A stretch of 64,000 nucleotides of DNA. Origin: Voacanga thouarsii. Taxonomy: Eukaryota > Streptophyta > Magnoliopsida > Gentianales > Apocynaceae. Below, piece by piece: positions 11,514-23,383 of the stretch. The stretch is from the NCBI GenBank assembly GCA_026120185.1, contig JANUWF010001491.1:3348001-3412000 (forward strand), given 5' to 3'. Position numbers and translations under genes: made by a program. Every line of letters begins with the position of its first letter. The stretch's first letter is position 1. The notes beneath the pieces were generated by a model. It was not told the DNA's origin. It searched no databases and worked only from the letters and a program-made list of their open reading frames with translations.

Positions 11514-11530
11514 TGGTATAAGAGACATGC
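11514..11530 (+). other. Primer binding site of C1a
   Basis: TGGTATAAGAGACATG follows the LTR by two bases. It resembles TGGTATCAGAGC, complementary to initiator tRNA-Met, the usual copia primer. C1b has TGGTATAAAAGCATGG at 53366. Confidence 0.6.
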
Positions 11531-13348
11531 TGTTTGGAAAGGTTTAGGAAAGATGCATGCTAGTTAATAAAATTGGTGAGTTAATCATTACATGAATACT
11601 TTGAGATCCTTCGCCGTTTTGGCATGGGTAGAAGTCTCTATACACCTTGCGGTTGAGGTTTAGTAAGCTCTGTAAAATTTAATGTTTTGTTTCGTAACCG
11701 TGTAAATCTAATTTGAATGGGTATAGGGGGATGTGGTGTTTGTTTTTGATTAAAAAATGTAACAAGAGGTTGCCTGTAACAATTGTGAAGGAAGTTGTAG
11801 AGTTTTTGGGAAAAATTTGCCGGAGAAAACAAAAAAAAAAAAAAAAAGGGGGGGGGGAAGAAGAAGGACCGAGCTGCAAAGCCACCAGCTTGAGCCAACC
11901 GAGCTGACCAGCAACGGCTTTATATGAGAGAAGTCGAGAAGTGGCTCGGTCAAGCCGCAGCTCAGGAGCTGTAGCAAGGGCTGAGCCGATCCTTGGCTCG
12001 ACAGATGCAAATTGCATCCATCCTTCTCAGGATGCGGTCATTGTTGTGACTGGATCTTAGGGCACCCATATGGCCATGGGTTGTAGGCACCCGCCCGTGG
12101 TTCATGGTCCATAGGTTTTCCTATGGACCATGATCCAGTGTGGTAGGAGCACAAGACCAAAAGGAAAAAAAATTCCCTTGTTATTTTTGGGTTATTTCAT
12201 TTTTTATTTTTGGTCCCATACTAGGTGAAGTTATTATTTTTGCAATAGTTAATATTCCCTTAATATTCCCTTAAAGAATTTTAGGATTAAACAAGATCTT
12301 TAATTCATTTAATTAATGTGTTTAATTCTATTATTTGAGCACAAGCTTAAAAATAGAAAAGCATGAAAATGTTTACAGTTTTCTGGCATGCTATTTATTT
12401 TAATTCCTATGTGCACATTTTCTCAAAACCAAAGTCTTTGGAAAATTTTATTTGACAAGGAAAAAATTTTTATTTAATAAAATGGTTAATTTTAACTTTA
12501 AAAAAAGTTAATCCTTGGTTATTTTGTTAATGGTTTTTATCCTTGACATAGAAAATATTTTAGATTTAGAAATTTTTCTAAGTTAAAATGGAAAAGCATT
12601 TTAATTCTTATTAGGAAAGGAAAATTATTTTTGTCAAACAAACACTAGAGATCAAAATCTCTAGAAAGTTTTAAATGGAAAATTTTTTGTAATTATTAAG
12701 TTCTTAACTGAAATAAAATTAATCCGTGAGGAAAATTTCTCAAAGGGTACAAACCTTGGCATAGAAATTTTTAATAGATTTAGATATTTTATTTTAAGTT
12801 AAAAGAGAACTTAATTGAAAATTTTCAAATGATATTTTTCCAAGAAAAATCTTATTTAAAAAACTAAGTAGGAGAGGGTTTTCAACGACCCTACTGCTTC
12901 TATCATGATCCTCATTAGAGATCATGGGTCTCCTCGCATCACCCTGGAAGTGAACCCATAAAGGATAGAGATACCACAAGGATTTAAAACTATTGAAAGG
13001 ATGTAATTAATAACCCGAGACACATACAATGATTGGCTAACCCATGTTGGAGGTTATAGTGCGAAGTATGTCTATAGAAAATGAGAAGAAATGGCCATCC
13101 CCTCGATGGAGTTATCTTCTAGATCATTATCTAGAAGGAAAATTAATTTGTGGTGGTTAACACACTTAGCCTAGAAAACTGTTAATCTTCCCAATAAGCT
13201 ATGTCAGTTTTCATAAGAGCTAAATTAATCATGGTCAAGATAATAGTGATCGGGTTAGCTATTATCAATTTAATACTAGGATAAAGTGCACAAAAATTAT
13301 TTTGTTTTCACAAATCTAAGAATTTCTTTTATTTTTCAAATTTTAGAA
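11531..13348 (+). other. Leader of C1a, non-coding
   Basis: About 1.8 kb between primer site and gag. It holds an A/G run (11830-11858) and AT-rich sequence. No ORF is conserved with the C1b leader (53382-54684), although both share blocks such as the one around 12900-13100 / 54240-54430. An unusually long leader for copia. Confidence 0.6.
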
Positions 13349-14155
13349 ATAGTTGGTGAAAATTCTTTCAGTCCCTTAGCCATTATTCTCATTGAGAATA
13401 AGCTAATGGGTCCTAACTGTATGGACATGAAAAGGATCTGAACATAATACTCACATCCGAAGAGTTTAAGTATGTCCTTTACAGGACCTACCCTGTGATC
13501 AGGGAAGGTTCCACTGATGAGGAGCATGAGGCTGAGAAGGCATGGAAAAAGGTTAATGAGATGGCATGATGCTATATGTTAGCCTCTATGTCAAATCTGC
13601 TGCAATCCAAACGTGAGCACATGACAACTGCAATATCAATACATCACTAACCAAAATGTTCATAGATAAGAGATAGCTGGCAAGGAAAAAGGCTCTTCGA
13701 ACAATCATTAACACGAGGATGGCTGAGGGAGCATCAATTAGAAATCACATACTCAAAATGATTGCTACTTTCGAGGAAGCAAAAGTCTCGGGGGCTGTTA
13801 TTGACCCCAAGAGCCAAGTGGACGTAGTTTTCGAATCTTTTCTAGAATCTTTTACTTAGTTCAAGTTGAATTACAATATGAATAACATAAACTTGAGTTT
13901 AACTGAGTTGATGAAAGAGCTCTAGGTGACAGAGAATGTCATGAAGCCACAACCAAGGGCTACGATGGCTTCTTCTTCAAAAACTGGGCCCAAGCCAAGA
14001 ATGTTCAAAAAGAAGAAGGGTAATGCAGTACATCAGCCTAAGTCCCAACCCAAAGATAAACCCATGGGCAAAGCTTCAAATGTGGGAAGAAGGGACACTA
14101 GAAAAATGAATGTCCAGATCTTGAAGCAAAAAAAAAAAAAAAAAAAACTCCAATA
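13349..14155 (+). pseudogene. gag: Copia gag of C1a, degenerate
   Basis: The reading frame begins at an ATA (13349) where C1b has ATG. Recognisable pieces are LAIILIENKLMGPN, WKR-type residues, then TSEEFKYVLYRTYPVI and HEAEKAWKKVNEMA, all typical of the copia gag fold in which a NKLTGPNYxDWKR motif opens the protein. Near 14085 the zinc knuckle reads FKCGKKGH-stop-KNECPDLEA, so one stop lies within it and the first Cys is in a shifted frame. A poly-A run at 14128-14147 follows. Several stops make it non-functional. Confidence 0.75.
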
Positions 14156-17100
14156 GGTAATATTTTCTATCTAGAGTCTATATTAATGGTTGGATCAACT
14201 TCCATTTGGATTATTGATTTAGGAGCCACTGATTACATTTGTAACTCCTTGCAGGGGTTTAGAAAGATTAGAAGACTCCAGAATGGGAAACATAGACTAC
14301 CCATGGGAAATAGAATACAAGTTTAGGTTCTTGCAATGGGAGAACTAGAACTTACTTTGATTGAAATAGAATAGTTGTATTGAATAATGTTTTATTTATT
14401 CCTGGTTTTACACTGAATTTGGTTTCAGTTGCAAAACTAAAAAATCAAGGATATTCTATTTCTTTCCATTCTGTTATAACTATCAGTAGAAATGGAAAAG
14501 TTATATATATTGGCACGTGTCTGAAAATCTATTCTTCATTAATCCTATTAACAATCAATTAAATTACACCCAATCTAAACCTTTAAATAGGAAGAGAAAG
14601 ACAAATGTCAATGACTCATATCTTTGGCATCCAATGTTAGGTCACATTAACTTAATCATAATTCAGAGGTTAATCCATGACGAGCTTTTGGGCTCATTGA
14701 GATTGAAAAGTTGGCCTCAATACGAATCTTGTCTTATGGGAAAAATGACCAAAAGATCTTTTACCCAAAAGGTGGATAGAGCCACGGAGACACTAAGTCT
14801 TGCTCACACCGATGTATGTTGTCTTTTGTTTACACCAGCAAGAGGGGGGTTCGAATACTTCTTTACTTTCATGGATGATTGTACCAAGTACGATTATGTT
14901 TACCTAATAAGATGTAAGTCTGACTCTTTTGACAAGTTCAAAGAGTTTAAGGCTAAAGTAGAGTGTCGAACAAGTAAACTAATCAAGCCATTACAATCAG
15001 ATCGTGGTGGAGAGTACCTCCTTGGTGAATTCAAGGACTACATGGTATATTATGTGATAGTATTCTAGCACTCTGTGTCGGGAACACCCCAACAAAATGG
15101 AGTAGCTGAGAGAAGGAATAGGACATTAATGGAGATGGTTTGAAGCATGATGTCGCATGTTACTCTTCCAGTGTCTTTTTGGAGATATGCCCTAGAAACA
15201 ATGACATATATTCTAAACTTGGTACCTTCTAAGTCAGTATCTAGGACGTCCTATGATATGTGGACTGGGCATAAACCTAGTCTAAATTATCTTAAGATAT
15301 AGGGATGTTTAGCTTATGTACTGATCAAGGGAGACAAGTTAGAACCAAGTTCAGAATTACACTATTTTGTTGGGTATCCAAAAGGAATAAAGGGTGGTTA
15401 ATTTTATCATCCCAATGAGCAAAAAATGTTTATGAGTACTAATACTAGATACTTGAAGGATGATCAAAGTACATCCACTAAAGGTTCAACTCGGTTGGAA
15501 CTCGAGGAGAAGTTATCTATTAAATCGCTTTCTTCTACCCCGATTATAAAACAAGAAAAGGCACAGGCTTAGGAACTTGTACAAACGGAGCCTCGTTGTA
15601 GTGGGAGAATATCTAGGGTTCCAAAAAGATGGATTAGAGAGGCTTTTAACCTAGTCTCTAACCATCAGGAACAAGATCCTACTAAATACGAGGAGGCTAT
15701 TACTGATGATGATGCAGATGCAAACCTATGGCATGAAGCAATAAAAGTCGAGATTGAGTCTATGTACCTCAATCAGGCTTACGATCTTGTAGCTTCATCT
15801 GAAGGGATAAAACCTATTAGGTGTAAGTGGGTATACAAGAGGAAGAGAGGAGTAGATAGGAAGGTGAAAACCTTCAAAGCTAGGCTTATGGCGACAGGGT
15901 ATGCTCAGAAAGAGCGGATCGTTTATAAGGAAACCTTTTCCCCGGTGGCCATGCTTAAACCTACCTGTATCCTCTTGCCATCGTATGTCATTATAACTAT
16001 GAGATTTGGCAAATGGATGTCAAGATGGAATTCTGAAAAGGCTATCTTAGTGAAGATATCTATATATCCCAACTGGAAGGCTTTATTACTAAAGGTTAAG
16101 AGCACATGATTTGTATACTTAAAAAATCCATTTATGGACTTAAGTAGACATCCCAAGCATGGAACATTCATTTCTATAAGACTATAAAATCTTATGATTT
16201 CATTAAAAACAAGGATAAACTATGTGTTTACAGGAAATTGAAAGGCATAAATGTGGTTTTTCTTGTGTTATATAGGGATGACAATTTACTCATTAGAAAT
16301 AATGTAGGGACACTGTCATCTACCAAGGTTTGTCTATATAGTTAATTTAGTATGAAGGATTTAGGTGAAGCCAGTTACATTCTCGGGATAAAACTTCTTA
16401 GAAATTGGAAGTAGAGAATGTTAGGATTATCCTAAGTTATATACATTAATAAGATGCTGACCAAGTTCAGCATGGACTTATGCAAGGGAGCATTGATCCC
16501 TTATAGGCATGGGTTATCTTTTTCCTCGAAGGACTATCTAAAGTCTCAAGAAGAAAAAGATAAAATGAGTAGGATTCCCTATACTTTAGCTGTGGAAAAT
16601 TTCATGTACGCTATGCTATGTACGAGGCCATATATCTTCTTTGTTGTAGGCTTAGTTAGCAGATATCAATTAAACCTTGGGGATGTTCATTAGCAGGCTG
16701 TTCAGCATATTCTCAAGTATTTTAAGAGTACGAGGGACTATATACTGGTTTACAAGGTAGATGACTTTGTTCCTACATGATACATGGACTCAAACTTCCA
16801 GACGGATAGGGATAAGAGAAATAAACTAGTGGATATGTCTTCAGCTTGTCTGGAGGAGCCATTTCTTGGAGGAGTATTAAGTAGTCTTTCATTGCTGACT
16901 CAACTATGGAAGCTGAGCATTTAACGTCTTTGGAGGCATCCAAGAAAGCAGTTTGGCTCCGGAGGTTCCTTCTAGAACTTGGAGTCGTGGCACAAATGAA
17001 GAAATCGGTTGTGATGTATTGCGACAACACTAACACAGTCTCACAATCTAAAGAATCTGGGAACCACAAAAAAGGGAAGCATATTGAGAGGAAGTACCAC

Positions 17101-17253
17101 CTGATCCGAGATTTCATAACAAAATGGAAAGTTGTAGTCGAATAGATTACCTCAGAGAACAATCTAGCAGATTCCTTCACCAAGCCTTTTGCTGAGAGAG
17201 TCTTTAGAAGATACTTAGACACCATAGGAGTAGCCATCTATGGACTCATTTAG
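14156..17253 (+). pseudogene. pol: Copia pol of C1a (protease-integrase-RT-RNase H), degenerate
   Basis: Copia order is clear. Protease: WIIDLGATDYIC (14208 on), where the usual DSGA reads DLGA. Integrase: HPMLGHINLIIIQRL with a damaged zinc motif (YESC), then DRGGEYLLGEF and GTPQQNGVAERRN. Reverse transcriptase: CKWVYKRKRGVDRKVKTFKA and TFSPVAMLKP, with the active site changed from YVDD to YRDD near 16275. RNase H: STMEAEHLTSLEASKKAVWL, then YCDNTN, KHIERKYHLIRDF and LADSFTKPFAERVF, ending at TAG 17251-17253. Frameshifts and stops are spread through it. The opposite-strand frames here are shadows. Confidence 0.88.
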
Positions 17254-17260
17254 TCTTAGA

Positions 17261-17275
17261 GTGAAAATGGGAGAT
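17261..17275 (+). other. Polypurine tract of C1a
   Basis: GTGAAAATGGGAGAT lies directly before the 3' LTR. AAGTGGGAGAT-type tracts are usual in copia elements. Confidence 0.7.
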
Positions 17276-19218
17276 TATTGGGATGTATGCCCTCTTAGAC
17301 TGGATTTCTGAGGTAATTTTTTCTTATGTTAATAAAATTATTTTTCTTAAAAATTATTTGTAAAATCGTCTTTCTATTTGTGCACAATTTTTCATTAGAA
17401 AAACCCCATTATGTTGAAGTAAATAGTTCATGTGAATGAAGGCCTTTCACAGTAAGGTATGGACCATGAGTTACATAACACATAAATTTCTGTTCTCAAC
17501 TGAATGATAAGAATAGGAATGTTATCATGGTAAGGTTATTGTGTTATAAATTCTAAATAAGGAATGACTTACCTTTAGCCAATGAGTAGTCTTATCATTT
17601 CATGACACGAACGTATTTTGAATACGTAGAATTAGACCTGTAGTAGTGGTTTCTAAAAGTACTATGTAGTAAAAACCTAGACTACTACTGCTAGAGCGTG
17701 GACTTATACTCTACAGCTTAAGTATAAGTTGGTGGTCTGATAAAGCTGGAAGCGTATGCCATGATATACTATAGTTGAGGTTCTTCAATAGGACAATATA
17801 CTTGTATGCTAGGTATATGTAACTAGTTATTTAATATAAACTTGTATAAGATAATTTCTATACTATATCGCCCATTGTGGTTGTCTAAATATTCTAATTA
17901 TTCAGGGTCTTGGGTAACATAACTTGGATATTTATTTTATGATTACTCTCTTGGAAAGCGAAAATATTCCAAGAAGTTGTGAATTATTGGACTAGAAGCC
18001 TAAGGATGGTAGATGTCTTTTAGAAAGGTGTTAGTACACATTTCCACTCTAAATGCACGGCAATATGTAGATGGGTATTTTAGTATTTTCACCTGTAGGT
18101 CGAAGACATAGCTAAAGCAACATTATCCTTGGGGTCAATATTTTCTTATGGTGATATTATAAAATATTCAAAATGTAAAATACAACTATTTATATAGTAG
18201 GGGTATTTTGGTCATTTTAGTAGTCTAGGCGATATGTCTTTTTGGTCCTCAAAATATCCTGAAAGTCCTAATTAATTTTAAGTCAAGGAAATTATTTTAA
18301 TTAAAATGATTTTATTTTATTCAGAAAGTCTAATTTATTTTTGGATTGAAATAAAATTAAAAAAAAGAGAGAAATTAAATTAAATTCATTATCTAGTTTA
18401 ATTGGTAAATTAATTATTCAAGGCCTATGCCCAGAATGAATAATTAGAAAAATTAACATAGGCTTAAACTAGTTAAGAAGGCTTAAATAATTATTTTAAT
18501 ATATTTGGGCCCATAAATTATTTATTGGTTTATTTTAGTAGACCTAGGAAATAAATAATTAATAGTTATTATTTTGGGTTCATTGGGTCTAAAAAAAATA
18601 ATAAATTATTAATAGTCCAATAACCTGAACCAAAAGGGTTTTTTTAACTCTTGAAATAGAAGAGTTTAGGCTAAGCTAAACCTCTTTTGTTGATAGCCTC
18701 CTAGTATTTTGAAATATCAAAACCCCAGTGTTTTGGTTATTAGGTGAGAGTCGTGTGTCTTGGTTTTTTTTTTTTTTTCCCAAGAGCATACACATAAAGG
18801 GAAGAAAAACTAGAAGCTTTGTCTTTTTTACTCCTCTCTTTTTCATTTCGTTTTCCTTTTTGTTTCTTGATTTTTCTAATCAATAGCAAAGGATCAAGAA
18901 CTATTTCTGAGACTAGATTTTCCTCGTCTAAGTTGTTTCACAACGAGTAATAGGCGATGAAATATTCTAAGTTCTCAAGAAGGACTGCGTTCATGCAAAC
19001 AAGAAGAAGTAGACGAATTGCAGGATTTCAACCGGAATCAATATCACGAGAAGATGCCATTCTTATGGCTTAATCATCTTCTTCACGGCTAAACAAACCA
19101 AAGACACATAGAGGTGAAAATAATAATAATTCTTCCGCTATGTGGCTTCTACATTTTTCTTGTTTTTGGCTTTAGTTTTCGTAGCATGCATGGTTTCTAT
19201 GTTGTTTCATAAGCATCA
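17276..19218 (+). mobile_element. 3' LTR of C1a
   Basis: It is 1943 bases, beginning TATTGGGATGTATGCCC and ending AAGCATCA, followed by the target duplication GATAT. It differs from the 5' LTR by scattered substitutions and small indels. Confidence 0.88.
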
Positions 19219-19223
19219 GATAT

Positions 19224-19581
19224 ATAGCAAATCATATATGGATCATTTAAATCATCTTCAATGTGTGCTTGTTGCTCTTAGAAAGGAGAGATTGTATGAT
19301 AACTTAGAAAAATGCTCTTTTTGTTTGAAGACATTTACATTCATTGGGTATGTTTTGAGTGCTAAAGGGATTGAGGTTGATGAGGAAAAAGTGAAAGCCA
19401 TCCAAGATTGGCCTACTCCTACCACTGTTACTTAAGTTCAAAGTTTTCATGGGCTAGCTAGTTTTTATAGGAGATTCATCAATAATTTTACCACCCTAAT
19501 AGCCCCTCTAACCGAAGTAGTGAAGAAAAAGATAGGACATAGTTGGGAGGAAGCCCAACAACAAGCATTTAAAACTCTTAC
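19224..19581 (+). pseudogene. pol: Ty3/gypsy reverse transcriptase, right fragment
   Basis: This continues the frame broken at 9562: YSKSYMDHLNHLQCVL, ERLYDNLEKCSFCLKT, then FIGYVLSAKGIEVDEEKVKA, SFHGLASFYRRFINNF, APLTE and SWEEAQQQAFKTLT. These are the thumb and connection blocks of a chromovirus-type pol. One TAA (at VT-stop-VQSF, 19434) interrupts it. After KTLT the similarity stops abruptly and is followed by 14-19 bases that belong to the pol of element X. Confidence 0.83.
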
Positions 19582-19600
19582 CATGTAGTTGGTCATGCAG
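19582..19600 (+). pseudogene. Sliver of element X pol before Y insertion
   Basis: The bases encode (V)VGHA in phase with G-FYRRF at 27992 once Y and one duplication are removed, matching the Athila FLGHAGFYRRF block. The last five bases TGCAG (19596-19600) are the left target duplication; the right copy is TACAG (27987-27991). Confidence 0.65.
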
Positions 19601-21075
19601 TGATAGGGGCTAATGTTGTTATATTTTGCATAGTTATTTGAGGCTCTTTTGTAATACATTTTGTGCAATAACTAGTCATATTCTTTCATATTTGAGATTT
19701 TACCCTTGGAAAGGTATTTTGTTAATTATTTTAGGTTTTTGGGTAAAATGAAGCAAACCCGTCGCGAAACAGAGTAGAGGTGGCCCGGCTAGAAGCCTAG
19801 AACCGGTGCCGATTGTACACTGGATGCACGGACTTCAAAGCGATGGAAAAATTGGAGAAGCAGAGTGAAACAGAGCCTAACCGGCACCAACTGCATTCTA
19901 GAACGTATGCGCAAAATTTGGAGAAAAATCGGCAAACGAGTGGAGAAACAAAACACAGGCGGCACCGGCTCCGAAGGACCATGGCGGTGCTGGCTGTGGT
20001 CTGTTCCTGAGGCGGTGCTGCGATTTTTTGACGCGTTTTTGGAAATCTGAAGAGTTTTAGCATTTTCCAACTTCTACTCAGTCAAGAACTTTGTACCTAC
20101 GAGTTTAAGCACTTCTTAAGCCTACAAATAGATGAAAAACACAAGGAAAAGGGGAAGAATTCATTGATCATCATAGAAAATCACTCAGTCTAAGGAGGAA
20201 TTCTTCAAGTTCAAGGAGGGTTGTACAAGAAGGTTTTTAAAGGAAGAAGAAGGAGGCTTGTCTATGAGTACTTTCTTTTACTTTGTTTTCTTTTTCTTCA
20301 CAATGATGTTTTAATTGTTCTATTGTAATTTGACATTGTTTTAGATAATCATGATTCTTAGAGTTATTTGATCTTTTGATTAACTGTCTGTTCTTCTTGG
20401 TATTTAATTATTTAGGCATATTCCGAGATTAGTTGGTTGTTTCTATTGTTAACTTGCTAGACTAAAGAGGTTGATGATGGTTGCAATTGATTAATTTTCA
20501 CATTCATTGGTTGTTAACTTACTAGACCAAAGAGGTTAATTGTTCAGGATTGAGTAATTAAAGGTTAATTGATGTTTGCCAGACCAAGGATTCATTGATT
20601 AATTTCATGTTTTAAATTTTCCAGATCACGAAAATTTAATTAAGGATTGTGTTTAATGCATCTTTTGGATGAATTAGTTGAGACAGACCAAGTGATGCTA
20701 ATTTACCTTAATCCTTCATGGTGTCGAGAGAATGATTGATTATGATAATGGTTAGGTTCTTGAAGATCATGGTTGTCTAATCAATAGTTTGAGTTGCATA
20801 CTTCTCCATCCTTGACATGTACATATTTTTATTTTATTTTCTTTTTAGTTTTCCTTTTTATTTGATTTTCACTTTGTTGAGTCGGTTAAACAATGAAAGA
20901 TGGGTAATTAATGTTTACTTGTTCCTTGAGGATCAACACTCGGTTGAACCCTATGCTCAGTAATGATGAGTACGCTTGCTCCTATGTGTGATTTAGGTGC
21001 AACGTTTTTATTTAAACTTGATTGGAAATGTGCTTAATTTTTGTATGATTTTGATACTCAAATCCAAACACATCA
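19601..21075 (+). mobile_element. 5' LTR of Y
   Basis: It is 1475 bases, TGATAGGGGC to ACACATCA. It is very close to the 3' LTR (26464-27986) but has lost most GGCGCC sites to GGCACC/GGTGCC and lacks one 24-base unit. GGCGCC-type sites begin at 19805, 19883 and 19961. The TATA position reads TACAAATA (20123-20130). Confidence 0.88.
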
Positions 21076-21081
21076 AGTTTT

Positions 21082-21099
21082 TGGCGCCATTGCCGGGGA
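21082..21099 (+). other. Primer binding site of Y (tRNA-Asp type)
   Basis: TGGCGCCATTGCCGGGGA, six bases after the LTR, differs by one base from the Athila primer site complementary to tRNA-Asp (TGGCGCCGTTGCCGGGGA). Confidence 0.75.
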
Positions 21100-21343
21100 A
21101 TAATAGCATCAAAGCCTAGACTTTGTTGATTTAACCATGTAAATATGTAAATATGTATGTTTGTTCTTGCTGCAAAACGGTGCTATCTTTTATATTTCGT
21201 GTATTCTTGGATAACCTCGTAACCTAACTAACTAACTTAGACTGAGTTTAAATTACTAACGTTGTAACCTTATATTTGTGTATGTTAACCAGTAATTATA
21301 CATCTAACTTGCTTCTTGTTTTCTTAGGTATTACCCTTAGTAC

Positions 21344-22720
21344 ATGACCCGAAAATCCAATGACGAGATAGTCACTTTTGACCCTGAAATCGAGAGGACA
21401 GTATCTAAAATTCACCGAACAATTCAAAGGAATTTGATTGTCGAAATGGATGGTACTCAACAGAACAATGCTGGGAATGATAGGAGAGTTATGGACGACT
21501 TTCTAAAACCCGCAATCTCGGGCATAGGCTCGAGTATCGCTAGACTTAGGGTAGATGCTAACAACTTTGAAATAAAGTCCATCATTATTCAAATGGTACA
21601 AAATATAGTTCAATTTGACGGGCTACCGAAAGAGGATCCCAATGTTCACATAGCCAGTTTTCTTGAGATTTGTGATACCTTCAAGATGAATGCTGTTTCT
21701 AAATATGCCATTAAATTAAAACTTTTTCCTTTTTTCTTGAGAGCTAGAGCTAAATCGTGGTTAAAGTCTTTACCTACAGGTTCCATCACAACTTGGAATG
21801 CCTTAGCTGAAAAATTTTTAGCCAAATATTTTCCTCCAGCTAGGATAGCCAAGCTTAGGAATGAAATCTTCGCCTTCCAACAATTAGATTCCGAGCCCTT
21901 ATATGAGAGTTGGGAGAGATTTAAGGAAATGTTAAGAAAATGCCCACACCACGGATTCGAGCTGGGAATGCAAATGCTTATCTTCTTGAATGGCCTCACG
22001 TTTGCCACACGACAAGTGGTGGACTCTTCTATAGGGGGTTCCATCAACCATAAGACCTTGGAACAAGTATTTGAACTTATTGAAAAATTTGGCTTCTAAT
22101 AACTATTCTTAGGGAAGTGCAAGGTTAAAGGCTCGTGTGTAAGAAGTGCATAAAGTGGACGCCGTGGCAGCATTAGAGGCTAAGGTAGATGCTTTAACTC
22201 AAAAGATAGAATAGTTGGTGATGCCTCAAGGCCAAGTGTTAAACGTCAACTGTGATTTCTGTAAAGAGGGGCACCCCAATCATGAATGCCAAAAGATGGG
22301 ATCACTCCAAGAAACTTCTGAATAAGCGGCTTTGCAGGTAATGTCCGTCTAAGTAACAATCCATATAGTTCTACCTATAATCCTGGCTGGAGAAATCACC
22401 CTAATTTCTCTTGGAGTAATGGGAATCCACCTAGGCAAAATTCTTTCAATTTTGGAGGTAACCAAAGGAATCCAAATTCCATGAACAACACAGCAGCACC
22501 TCAAAAGCCATCTTTGGAAGAATTGATTGGACAATTGGTAAGTACCATGGAGACTAAGTTATAAGGAGTCGATGTGATAATAAGGAACTTAGAGGCTTCC
22601 ATGCTCAATTTGGAGAACCAGATTGGTCAACTAGCCAAACCCCTGGGGGATCGTCAAGCAGGGACCCTACCAAGGAATACGGAGGAAAATCCACGGGATC
22701 ACAACCGTGGAAAAGCTTGA
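21344..22720 (+). pseudogene. gag: Athila-type gag of Y, frameshifted
   Basis: It spans 1377 bases from ATG to TGA, the same length as gag of R. The first 251 codons are open: MTRKSNDEIVTFDPEIE, then a linker ending FLKPAISGIGSSIARLRVDA. The capsid core follows, LFPFFLRARAKSWLKSLP, GSITTWNALAEKFLAKYFPP and FQQLDSEPLYESWERFKEML. A one-base insertion near 22082 closes the frame at 22099. The rest is still readable in another phase, including zinc knuckle CDFCKEGHPNHEC at about 22251-22289 and YNPGWRNHPNFSW. Stops near 22213, 22324 and 22561 add further damage. Role as for gag of R. Confidence 0.87.
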
Positions 22721-23383
22721 AGTAGTTTTTTTTCTCTCTTTTCTTTATTTATCATTTTTTTATTAAGGATAATTTTTTATTTATAGTATTTTTCTTCAGC
22801 ATTCGTGTGTTTTCTACATCATCATTTAAAAAAAAAAAAATTTGCAACCCGGACAGAACAGAGCTGGCGCCGGATTCTATCAGGAGGACCCCAATTAAAG
22901 GGCCATTTTGGCCACTTTTTTCTTCAAAACCTTCATCTCCTTCGCAAATCCTCTCAAACCTACGTCGGCTTCACATCCATAAGTGCCCAAAGTTTTATTT
23001 TTTCAGCTTCTAAACAGCTCCATAACATCTTTTACCTTCTTTTTTGTTGATCCTACAGATCACACACATCACAAGCTTCGATTTTTCACAACAATAGCAC
23101 ATTTAATCTACAAGAAAATGGAGTAGATTTTCGCGGAAAGTTTGCATCTTTTGCTTGCCCATGCATAGAAAAGCCTAAAGGTTGTGTTGAAGTGGTTGAC
23201 AGTGATTGATTGAGTGGGTGTTGGAGTTGATATACATTGAAGGAGTTTGGGGTTTGTGCATTGTGAGCTTGGTTGAGGGTTGTGAGCCATTTTAGGATTT
23301 GTTTTGTGCAAAGGTTGCTATACTTTCTCCAGTGATTGAGCATCTTAGTTCCCTCTTCCTATTGTTTCATTCCTTCTTTGGCC
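22721..23383 (+). other. Spacer between gag and second ORF in Y
   Basis: AT-rich, with an A run (22829-22841), a CCGGACAGAAC block and a single GGCGCC at 22866-22871. It is shorter than in R and Z (663 against about 1000 bases). No ORF is supported; short frames here are not shared with R. Confidence 0.5.

Larger units (their letters stand above)
9563..19218 (+). mobile_element. Element C1a: complete but dead Ty1/copia retrotransposon
   Basis: It is 9656 bases with two LTRs of about 1.95 kb, a tRNA-Met-like primer site, a 1.8 kb leader, gag-protease-integrase-reverse transcriptase-RNase H in copia order, and a polypurine tract. It is flanked by the 5-base duplication GATAT (9558-9562 and 19219-19223). 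The insertion splits a gypsy reverse transcriptase. The LTRs differ visibly at many positions, so the insertion is old. Confidence 0.9.

Noticed and set aside
16773..17237. 154-codon minus-strand frame
   Set aside because: It is a shadow of the copia RNase H on the plus strand. The same holds for 57107-57520.
21082..21099. GGCGCC in the primer site as part of the LTR array
   Set aside because: It is explained by complementarity to tRNA-Asp and does not follow the 24/78 spacing.
21646..22047. 133-codon minus-strand frame, with a similar one at 6927-7328 on the plus strand
   Set aside because: Both are antisense to the conserved gag core; their mutual similarity follows from gag conservation.
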